Part shown: positions 58,143-64,000 of the stretch, in pieces
Numbering within the stretch: the first letter of the stretch is position 1
How the letters are laid out: each line of letters opens with the position of its first letter
NCBI GenBank assembly: GCA_016719815.1
Contig: JADJYK010000014.1
Span: forward strand, 62,001 to 126,000
Source: Chitinophagaceae bacterium
GTDB lineage: Bacteria; Bacteroidota; Bacteroidia; Chitinophagales; Chitinophagaceae
Length of the DNA stretch: 64,000 nucleotides
Direction: 5' to 3'
Made by a program: the position numbers and the translations under genes
Notes under the pieces: model-generated
Told to the model about the DNA's origin: nothing
What the model saw: the letters and a program-made list of their open reading frames with translations, nothing else
Databases searched by the model: none

Positions 58143-58150
58143 TACATTTG
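58143..58150 (+). promoter_or_regulatory. Bacteroidota -7 promoter box for the riboswitch transcript
   Basis: TACATTTG is a perfect TAnnTTTG. It is about eight bases before the first paired element of the cobalamin riboswitch, so transcription would begin at the riboswitch. No clear TTG -33 element is present. Confidence 0.55.
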
Positions 58151-58157
58151 CACTGAT

Positions 58158-58426
58158 TTGGTTCCGCCGGTTGGCGGATGAAAAGGGAAATCCGGTGTAC
58201 TTGCCTGCCGAAGGCACGGAGTCCGGTGCTATCCCCGTAGCTGTAAAGCGGCCTCTCCAAACCCCTCCGCAGGAGGGGCGTAAGAAGAACCTCATAAATT
58301 GTCACTGTCCCGCAAAAGGGATGGGAAGACTTTGAGGAATGCCCCAAGCCAGAAGACCTGCCAGATCAGCAAAACATATTCAGCTTTCGGGTGAAAGGCA
58401 TGAAGATTTCAGAGTGTAAGGGCATT
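58158..58426 (+). ncRNA. Cobalamin (B12) riboswitch upstream of the TonB receptor gene
   Basis: The conserved pieces occur in order: AAAAGGGAATCCGGTG, TCCGGTGCTATCCCCGTAGC, TGTCACTGTCCCGC and the B12 box AGCCAGAAGACCTGCC (58347-58362). Cobalamin binding normally shuts off translation or transcription of the vitamin B12 transporter downstream. Two elements are inserted in variable loops: a palindrome TGCCT/AGGCA (58202-58216) and a hairpin CCCCTCC/GGAGGGG (58262-58278). Beyond the box AATGCCC (58338-58344) can pair with GGGCATT (58420-58426), likely part of the expression platform. Confidence 0.93.
58202..58216. repeat. Short palindrome in a cobalamin-riboswitch loop
   Basis: TGCCT and AGGCA flank GCCGA; the sequence CTTGCCTGCCGAAGGCA resembles the palindromic elements at 10120 and 25044. 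It replaces the small loop usually found between CCGGTG and TCCGG in the riboswitch. Confidence 0.55.
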
Positions 58427-58480
58427 CTTTAATTTTCCACTTCATTTCCTGAAAGCAGTCACACAAAATTTTCATACCAA

Positions 58481-60238
58481 ATGAAAAAAAATTTTTTTGT
58501 GCTGGCTGCTGTTGTTTTCAGCATCCGGCTATTGGCCCAAAACGAACAAACACCATCTGACACAGCAAAAGGGCTGGACGAAGTAATTGTTTCGGCCAAC
58601 AAGTACCCCAACAAAACTTCCTTAACAGGCAAGGTGGTCACCATTATTTCACAGGAACAAATTGAGAAAAGCAGCGGCAAAGACCTGGCACAGTTACTGT
58701 CCGAACAGGCTGGGATTTTTATAGGCGGCAGCAACAGCAATCCCGGGAAAGATAAAAGTATTTACCTGCGTGGCGGACGGAACTCTTAGCTATGGCAGCA
58801 ACGAAACCCTTAGAGGAAATGCCGGCATTAATGGCAAAAACGGATTCTTTGACTATAATGCGTCCTTTTCATATCACAATACAAAAGGCATTAACGAAAC
58901 AGAAAATAAAAACAACGCTCCTGTTACTGATAAAGACAGTTATAAGCAAAGCAGTTTTCAACTGAATCTTGGCATCCGACCGTCCGATAAACTCACCATT
59001 CTGCCATTCTTCCGGTATGGAAAACTAAGTGGAGATATTGACCAGGGAGCCTTTACTGACGAACTGGATTACACCTACACACAAAAAAGCTGGCAGACAG
59101 GTGTAAAGAATGAATACAGTCTTGGCAAAACAAAACTGAACCTGTTGTATAATTACAATAACATTAGCCGGTTGTACATTGATGATTCAGTAAAAGCAGG
59201 AATGGCTATGACACTTATTCAAAGGGAGATTATACCGGCAACGAACATATCATTGATGCATACATTCATACTCCGTTAAATAGTCTCCTCAAATTAACCG
59301 GGGGAGCTGATTTCAGAGTCTCAGAATCCGACCAGGAATACCTTTCTATTGGCTTCTTCGGACCTTACAAAACAGTATATTCAAACGACAGCCTGAGGCA
59401 AAACCAGACCGGTATTTATAGTGCCCTTAACTTAAATACAGCCGCCGGATTTAATGCGGAAGCAGGCGCAAGACTTAATATACATTCTGAGTACGGAAGC
59501 CATTTTGTTTACAACCTCAACCCTTCCTTCTTACTCAGAAACAGGTTTAAATTTTTTGCCAATATTTCATCGGGCTACAAAACACCGTCGCTATATCAGC
59601 TGTTTTCAGAGTATGGCAACAAAATATTAAAGCCGGAGTCTGCCCTTACAACAGAGGCCGGAATTCAATATTACTCAGCAGACAAAAAACTAAGTACCCG
59701 TATCACCGGATTTTCAAGAAACGTAAAAAATATTATTATCTTTTTCTACGACGCCTCCACTTTCCGGTCACAATACATAAACCAGGACAAACAAAACGAT
59801 TTCGGTTTTGAATGGGAAGGGGTATATTCATACGGCAAAACAACTCTGAGGAGCCTCTTACAGTTTTATAGACGGGAATATTACCACAAAAGGCCCGTCA
59901 GGCAACGACAGCACATACTTCAATCTTTTGCGCAGGCCAAAATCATCTGTCAATATTAACATTGCAAGTCAGCTGACAAAATCTTTTACCTAAGTGCTAA
60001 CATTGCGGCCGTTGGTAAAAGAGAGGATGCTTATTTTGACAGCAATACATTTGCAACAGTACCCGTAACGCTAAAAAGCTATGCACTGTTAGATGTATAT
60101 GCCGAATATACATTCAGCAAAAAAAGGCTGAAATTGTTCACAGAACTAAGAAACATCACAAACACAAAATATAATGAAATAGCAGGCTTCAATGCCCTGC
60201 GGTTTAATGGTTATGGAGGCATCCGATTTACACTTTGA
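58481..60238 (+). CDS. BtuB-like TonB-dependent cobalamin receptor, frameshifted and with plug core missing
   Basis: Signal peptide (FFVLAAVVFSIRLLAQ), then the plug start (GLDEVIVSANKYPNKTSLTG, KDLAQLLSEQAGIFIGGS, KSIYLRGG). The frame is lost at about 58780, and the continuing frame begins with GTLSYGSNETLRGNAGINGK, the first barrel strand region. In BtuB-like proteins about 70-75 residues of plug (with LIDGVPV and LKGSQSTLYGSDA) lie between these; they are absent here. The barrel continues, with further breaks near 59222, 59840-59880 and 59990, to ELRNITNTKYNEIAGFNALR and a terminal Leu at 60238. The cobalamin riboswitch in the leader identifies the ligand as B12 or a corrinoid. Confidence 0.8.
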
Positions 60239-60436
60239 TAAAACAGAAGGCATCAGTAAAATGCTGCCCCCGTTGGTACTGCATTTTTGAATGCAATGCA
60301 GAAAACATTAAGAATTGCCAATGCATCAATAAGTCTGACAGAAAAAGAAACCGGGTTTGTTCAGATGAATTATACTGGATGCCTTTGCATTAACTGCCTG
60401 AAAGCAATAAAAGATGAATTAATCACATTTGACTGA
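60235..60436 (+). CDS. Cysteine-rich CWC-family protein (frameshifted)
   Basis: Two overlapping frames together give about 65 residues. The first (from the TTG at 60235, which overlaps the btuB stop) reads KQKASVKCCPR, then FECNAENIKNCQC, and the second SISLTEKETGFVQMNYTGC with LCINCLKAIKDELITFD. The string of Cys pairs and the LCxxCL end fit the cysteine-rich CWC family, probably a small zinc-binding protein. A one- or two-base change near 60348 breaks the frame. CWC genes are found next to B12-related receptors in Bacteroidota, consistent with this place. If the original start was ATG, the last bases of btuB would have formed ATGA. Confidence 0.6.
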
Positions 60437-60446
60437 ACCACCTACT

Positions 60447-60478
60447 AAAAAACCTGCTGTTTACCACGGCAGGTTTTT
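60447..60478 (+). terminator. Terminator of the btuB unit
   Basis: AACCTGC (60451-60457) pairs with GCAGGTT (60469-60475), loop of 11, with A upstream and five T downstream (60474-60478) extending the stem. Confidence 0.75.
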
Positions 60479-60517
60479 ATTGCATATCCGTTCATTACCT
60501 TTGCAAAAAACCAGCAT

Positions 60518-61108
60518 ATGCATTTCAATTTAGAAGAATTTCTGACGCTGACATTTACCTTGTTTGCAGTAATAGATATTATTGGCTCAATTCCTATGCT
60601 TATTTCTATAAAAGAGAAAACAGGAAGACTGAAGGAATGGAGAATAACATTGATATCCGGTGGCCTGATGGTATTCTTTTTCTTATCGGAAAGCCATTCC
60701 TGAATGTGATGGGTGTTGATATAAGATCTTTCGCCGTGGCAGGTTCAATTGTGATCTTTATTCTTGGTCTTGAAATGGTATTGGGATTGAGTTTTTAAGG
60801 CCGAGCAATAATCTTCCTCCAGCACAGTAGTGCCAATCGCTTTTCCTTTAATTGCGGGAAGCGGAACACTTACCACCATCATGTCTCTGAAAGCCACGTT
60901 TGAAAGAACCGAACAAAATGAGTATATGATTTTACTGGCGAGTCTGGCCAACCTTATCATCATTTACCTGGTATTAAAATCATTGAAATTTATTGAACGG
61001 GCATTAGGCAAATCAGGATTATTGGCCGTAAGAAAATTTTTTGGCGTAATATTGCTCGCTATAGCCATCAAGGTTTTTGCGGCAAATGTGCCGGGATTAA
61101 TAAAATGA
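60518..61108 (+). CDS. MarC-family membrane protein (frameshifts)
   Basis: About 196 residues with six helices. The first frame gives TLTFTLFAVIDIIGSIPMLI and EWRITLISGGLMVFFF, then breaks near 60692. The middle reads FLNVMGVDIRSFAVAGSIVI FILGLEMVLGL in another frame, with a further break near 60800, and the last part is VVPIAFPLIAGSGTLTTIM and YLVLKSLKFIERALGKSGLL. The order D-I-x-G and P-x-A-G-x-G fits the MarC/UPF0056 family, of uncertain transport function. It precedes a tRNA gene on the same strand. Confidence 0.75.
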
Positions 61109-61120
61109 CCTCAACCTATC

Positions 61121-61140
61121 CCTCTCCATAAATGGAGAGG
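61121..61140. repeat. CCTCTCC/GGAGAGG hairpin upstream of the tRNA
   Basis: Perfect seven-base inverted repeat with loop ATAAAT, seven bases before the tRNA. It is related in arms to the CCCCTCC/GGAGGGG hairpin inside the cobalamin riboswitch. It could be a dispersed repeat or a terminator for marC, though no T tract follows. Confidence 0.5.
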
Positions 61141-61147
61141 AGAATCA

Positions 61148-61219
61148 GGCCTCGTAGTACAATGGATAGTATAAGAGTTTCCGAAGCTCCAGATACAGGT
61201 TCGATTCCTGTCGAGGCTA
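61148..61219 (+). tRNA. tRNA-Arg (anticodon CCG)
   Basis: 72 bases that fold as a cloverleaf: acceptor GGCCTCG with CGAGGCT (one G-T), D arm GTAC/GTAT, anticodon loop TTCCGAA (anticodon CCG, decoding CGG), variable AGAT region, T arm ACAGG-TTCGATT-CCTGT and discriminator A. The anticodon stem has one mismatch at its base (A-C). No CCA is encoded. A terminator follows at 61232. Confidence 0.93.
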
Positions 61220-61231
61220 CTGTTAAAACCA

Positions 61232-61253
61232 AGTCACATCAGTGGCTTTTTTT
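61232..61253 (+). terminator. Terminator of tRNA-Arg
   Basis: AGTCAC (61232-61237) pairs with GTGGCT (61242-61247; one G-T), loop ATCA, followed by T at 61247-61253. It lies 12 bases after the tRNA. Confidence 0.75.
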
Positions 61254-61296
61254 ATTTGCCATAATTATCTACCTTGAGTAACTAAACACCAAGTTT

Positions 61297-61740
61297 ATGA
61301 CTATGCAACCCTCTAAACCATCTACCTTTCTTCTTTTCCCCTGGGGATTAATGTCAATTGTGCTTGTTCTCCTCCTGAATCTAACACTCAACAACGACTG
61401 GTTCAGTAAAAACTGGAGCTGGATAGCTCTTGTATTGATCATTCCTGCTGCTATTCTGGAAAATTTCAAAGTGGGCTATTCCACTATGCGCATCATGTTT
61501 ATGAAAGTGGTGTACTCATTACTTTCTTTCCTGCTGGTGGGCATGGCTTTTGGCTCGGCCATCAACGGATACCATATTGCAAAATTCCAGAAAGAGGTAA
61601 CAGTTCCGGTTAAAACTATCCACCTTCCCTGGTATGTGGTGCTGGCCCTGGCTGTATTATTGCTTATACAAGTAGCTCAACTGTTCAGCATGCTGAAAGC
61701 AGTAAAGAGGGAGTTTATGCAGATGGATCCCGACAACTAA
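61297..61740 (+). CDS. Hypothetical four-helix membrane protein
   Basis: 147 residues with four hydrophobic helices (LFPWGLMSIVLVLLLNLTL, IALVLIIPAAILENFKVGY, FMKVVYSLLSFLLVGMAFG and WYVVLALAVLLLIQVAQLF) and a short acidic end (MQMDPDN). No conserved motif is recognisable, so the function is unknown. Its stop abuts the stop of the convergent crtY gene with no base between. Confidence 0.7.
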   Translation: MTMQPSKPSTFLLFPWGLMSIVLVLLLNLTLNNDWFSKNWSWIALVLIIPAAILENFKVGYSTMRIMFMKVVYSLLSFLLVGMAFGSAINGYHIAKFQKEVTVPVKTIHLPWYVVLALAVLLLIQVAQLFSMLKAVKREFMQMDPDN

Positions 61741-62889
61741 TTACAATTGTCTCATAGCGGCACTTAAAAAAGGCATCGTTGGCAGGGTTGCAATAATTTT
61801 CAGCTCATCTGCCAGTGATGTTTCATTATCTAAAAACCTCAGCACCTGCTGGGGTTTGTTTCTCTTGAATAAACGGGTAAAAATTCTATCTCCGGGAAGT
61901 TTATTGTAATAGAGAATATACAGCAATACATTATCATAAAAACGGAAACGCTTTGGTGTTGCCCCGATCCTGCTAAGTTGCCTTCCTGCTCCGAGATAAT
62001 CTACTACTTGTTGTGAGTGTTTTTGTATAAACTGAAAAGTGTATCCGCTAGAAGCTTTCGTTTGTCCACCGGCAGTGCCGATGTGATAAATTCCATTTTC
62101 TTCATATTTAAACCTGCGGCTGCTCATGGGAATAACGCCAAACTCGGCTTCCCTTACTATAAAATTCTCAATTTCCAGGTGTTTGCTGATATAGTTTTTT
62201 AGCTCCTCATCATATTGCTGTTGCGGCAATAACTGCTTTGTAAATAAAGTGTATTCAACCAATGCTGTTCTTGCATCAAAAGGCAGAACATAAGAAAAAG
62301 TGGTTCCTTCCTTCTGATGTACCCGGAAATCCATCATAGTGGCGATTGCCGGATTGAAAAAATCTTTCGCTGTTTCCACCACCCAACCCTTAAAGTGCTG
62401 TAACAGCTCAATCGATTTGGTACTATCCTTATCCGGCTGAACAACTGAGTTAAACACTTCTCCGGCATCCAGCACATAGTTGCCGCCATCCAATGAAATA
62501 GAAAGTTGTCTTCCCTTTCTGCTGAATGTATCAATATTACCATACGCAAGTTCCACATTCGGGTATTGTGCAATAATGCGAAAACAGTGATCATAAAAAT
62601 CAATACCCCTGATCATCTTATATTGATAAGGGGCAATAGTCATGTCTGAAGAATACTCCTCACTGTAAAAAGAAATTGTATCCCATCGCTTATATACTAT
62701 ATCATCAAAAAAGCCATTCTCCTTTTCCCAATAGCACCAGGTACGGTCATTCTGCACTTTTGGCGCCTTATCAATAAGTAAAATTTTCTTACCATCAAAC
62801 TGGCTGTTTTTTAGAATACGCACAACAATACTCAGGCTGGCACAGCCCGCCCCAAGGAAAACATAATCGTATGATTGATGCTGTATCAA
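61741..62889 (-). CDS. crtY: Lycopene beta-cyclase family protein
   Basis: A 382-residue FAD-binding enzyme. The start YDYVFLGAGCASLSIVVRIL has the GxGxxx dinucleotide motif (GAGCAS), followed by LLIDKAPKVQNDRTWCYWEK, an arrangement typical of CrtY cyclases. Later come VLPFDARTALVEYTLFTKQL, EFGVIPMSSRRFKYEENGIY and HIGTAGGQTKASSGYTFQFI. It converts lycopene to beta-carotene. It lies six bases after the crtZ stop on the same strand, so idi, crtZ and crtY form an operon. The frame is intact. Confidence 0.92.
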   Translation of the reverse strand: MIQHQSYDYVFLGAGCASLSIVVRILKNSQFDGKKILLIDKAPKVQNDRTWCYWEKENGFFDDIVYKRWDTISFYSEEYSSDMTIAPYQYKMIRGIDFYDHCFRIIAQYPNVELAYGNIDTFSRKGRQLSISLDGGNYVLDAGEVFNSVVQPDKDSTKSIELLQHFKGWVVETAKDFFNPAIATMMDFRVHQKEGTTFSYVLPFDARTALVEYTLFTKQLLPQQQYDEELKNYISKHLEIENFIVREAEFGVIPMSSRRFKYEENGIYHIGTAGGQTKASSGYTFQFIQKHSQQVVDYLGAGRQLSRIGATPKRFRFYDNVLLYILYYNKLPGDRIFTRLFKRNKPQQVLRFLDNETSLADELKIIATLPTMPFLSAAMRQL

Positions 62890-62895
62890 TTAATC

Positions 62896-63408
62896 TTACA
62901 CTTCTTTTTCAGGAGCATATTCGACCCGTTGTGTACCTGCCATGAGTTTTTTATCACGACGCACTTTGTCCCAATATTTTTTAGCCACAAACAGAAAACC
63001 AAAGCTCTCGCCTTGTTCTTTTCTTAAATGTTTGTGGTGCATCTTATGCGCCCAACGAATAGCCCTTACATAAGTGTTGCTACTGCGGGAAAACCATTTA
63101 AACCGCTGGTGAATGATAACATCATGCACCAGGAAATAAGCAGCCCCATAAGCCATAATAGCAAAGCCGATTGACTGCTGCCACCACACATGATTAAATG
63201 TGCCATAATAAATCAGCAGAAAACTGGGCACAGCAAAAATCACGGCAAATGCATCATTTTTTTCAAACACACCGGGTCTTACCTGGTGATGGTCTTTGTG
63301 CAGATACCACAAAAAACCATGCATCACATATTTATGTGTGCACCAGGTAACACCTTCCATTATAATAAATGTTGCTGCAAAAACCAGGATAAACCAAACT
63401 ATTGTCAT
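62896..63408 (-). CDS. crtZ: Beta-carotene hydroxylase
   Basis: A 170-residue membrane di-iron enzyme that hydroxylates beta-carotene rings to zeaxanthin. His clusters are HKYVMHGF, HKDHHQVRPG, HDVIIHQRFKW and HKMHHKHLRKEQGESFGF, the complete fatty-acid-hydroxylase-type set, and there are four hydrophobic helices. It sits between idi and crtY in the same orientation. Zeaxanthin-type pigments are common in Bacteroidota, in keeping with the class assignment. Confidence 0.95.
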   Translation of the reverse strand: MTIVWFILVFAATFIIMEGVTWCTHKYVMHGFLWYLHKDHHQVRPGVFEKNDAFAVIFAVPSFLLIYYGTFNHVWWQQSIGFAIMAYGAAYFLVHDVIIHQRFKWFSRSSNTYVRAIRWAHKMHHKHLRKEQGESFGFLFVAKKYWDKVRRDKKLMAGTQRVEYAPEKEV

Positions 63409-63423
63409 ATCAGTAAAATTAAC

Positions 63424-63957
63424 CTAATTGGATTGTACTATGCCTGCTTTCCAGTCTGCAACCATTTTAAATGCAATACGGAACCAGGCAGTAAATTGCT
63501 CAGGATTGGATTTAAGCAAGTTATGTATGGAACCCATGTCCATGTACCGGTAGTCCATCACTTCTGCGTTATTAAAATGAATATCACCGTCATAATATCC
63601 GGCCAACACATGGTCAAACTCATACTCGGTTAAACCATTATCAAAATCCGCCCTGTACACAAAATCAAAAATCTTTTCTACCGGGGCTGTAAATCCCATC
63701 TCTTCTTTCAACCTGCGCAAAGCAGCGGCGGCTGTTTCTTCTCCCGGTGCCGGGTGACTGCAACAGGCATTTGTCCATAATCCACCACTATGATATTTAT
63801 CCATTGCCCGCTGCTGCAATAGCATCTCGCCCTTGCCATTAAAAATAAAAACACTGAATGCCCTGTGCAGAAGACCATCAGCGTGTGCCCTCATTTTTTC
63901 ACAGGTGCCGGTAGCATTATCACTTTCGTCCACTAATATTACTTGTGTAAAATCCAT
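63424..63957 (-). CDS. idi: Isopentenyl-diphosphate delta-isomerase type 1
   Basis: A 177-residue Nudix-type enzyme isomerising IPP and DMAPP. It shows RAFSVFIFNGKGEMLLQQRA, the catalytic Cys in GLWTNACCSHPAPGEET, the Nudix helix AALRRLKEEMGF and the metal and catalytic residues in GLTEYEFDHVLAGYYDGD. It supplies DMAPP for the carotenoid enzymes encoded downstream (crtZ, crtY), 15 bases before crtZ. The frame is intact. Confidence 0.96.
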   Translation of the reverse strand: MDFTQVILVDESDNATGTCEKMRAHADGLLHRAFSVFIFNGKGEMLLQQRAMDKYHSGGLWTNACCSHPAPGEETAAAALRRLKEEMGFTAPVEKIFDFVYRADFDNGLTEYEFDHVLAGYYDGDIHFNNAEVMDYRYMDMGSIHNLLKSNPEQFTAWFRIAFKMVADWKAGIVQSN

Positions 63958-63958
63958 T

Positions 63959-64000
63959 TTAAATCATCCCCAGTTGATTTTTTACGCCAGCCCTGAATAC
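63959..64000 (-). CDS. C-terminal tail of a carotenoid gene, possibly phytoene synthase (runs off the window)
   Basis: The last 13 codons, ending FRAGVKNQLGMI before a TAA at 63959-63961, one base after the idi start. The position just upstream of idi is where crtB lies in related clusters, and the basic-hydrophobic tail ending in NQLxxI is compatible with that. The fragment is too short to prove the identity. Confidence 0.35.
   Translation of the reverse strand, partial: VFRAGVKNQLGMI

Overview
The window looks like chromosomal DNA of a member of the Bacteroidota, most likely family Chitinophagaceae. The evidence is a GldA-type ABC ATPase, a secreted protein with a gliding-motility/T9SS type B C-terminus, a Y_Y_Y/LytS plus LytTR two-component pair, Bat (VWA/TPR) proteins, IspG of the long Bacteroidota type, a cobalamin-riboswitch TonB receptor, a crtY-crtZ-idi carotenoid cluster and promoter-like TAnnTTTG boxes. 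This placement is inferred from protein families; no marker gene or rRNA is present.

Layout. 1-6.2 kb (minus strand): start of nadB, a YhhN-family membrane protein, ispG, a batB-batC gene, a class D beta-lactamase and small secreted proteins. 6.4-10.3 kb: a lipoprotein, a glutamine synthetase family enzyme, a GIY-YIG-like protein and kbl. 10.8-16.6 kb (plus): a phosphate operon with a DUF47 protein, a PiT transporter that seems to continue into a coiled coil and LuxR-type HTH, a phosphate-selective-type porin, a lamin-tail lipoprotein and two CYTH-type genes, closed by a terminator. 16.7-20.8 kb (plus): SdiA-regulated-like lipoprotein, SLC13/DASS permease, an unrecognised membrane protein and a small membrane protein, closed by a terminator. 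20.9-23.4 kb: ECF sigma factor, anti-sigma-like protein with a duplicated N-terminal module, and an outer-membrane barrel. 23.6-29.2 kb: L,D-transpeptidase, alpha/beta hydrolase, acs, an MHS-type MFS transporter and a small membrane protein. 29.3-34.1 kb: a bicarbonate/pH cluster with beta-carbonic anhydrase, SulP transporter, a second beta-carbonic anhydrase and NhaD. 34.2-41.6 kb: gldA, T9SS type B protein, eno, an FtsB/DivIC-like protein, nth and a barrel protein. 41.8-46.4 kb: sensor kinase, LytTR regulator, lipoprotein. 46.5-58.1 kb: korA, two DUF3857/transglutaminase-type proteins, an efflux adaptor and TolC pair, a Cys/Met PLP enzyme and an APC permease. 58.1-61.2 kb: cobalamin riboswitch, btuB-like receptor, CWC protein, MarC and tRNA-Arg(CCG). 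61.3-64 kb: a membrane protein, then crtY, crtZ, idi and the tail of another gene.

A striking property is the number of broken reading frames. More than 20 genes, including housekeeping ones such as eno, ispG and glutamine synthetase, are split by one-base gains or losses, mostly in homopolymer runs. I read these as long-read sequencing errors and annotate each such locus as one gene with its break positions. Two genes (btuB-like and the barrel at 22.7 kb) also seem to lack an internal block.

The most interesting biology is (i) the PiT/DUF47/porin/tandem-CYTH phosphate operon, with a transporter apparently fused to a DNA-binding domain, (ii) a family of short palindromes inserted in frame in protein genes and in the loop of the cobalamin riboswitch, and (iii) the carbonic anhydrase-SulP-NhaD cluster.
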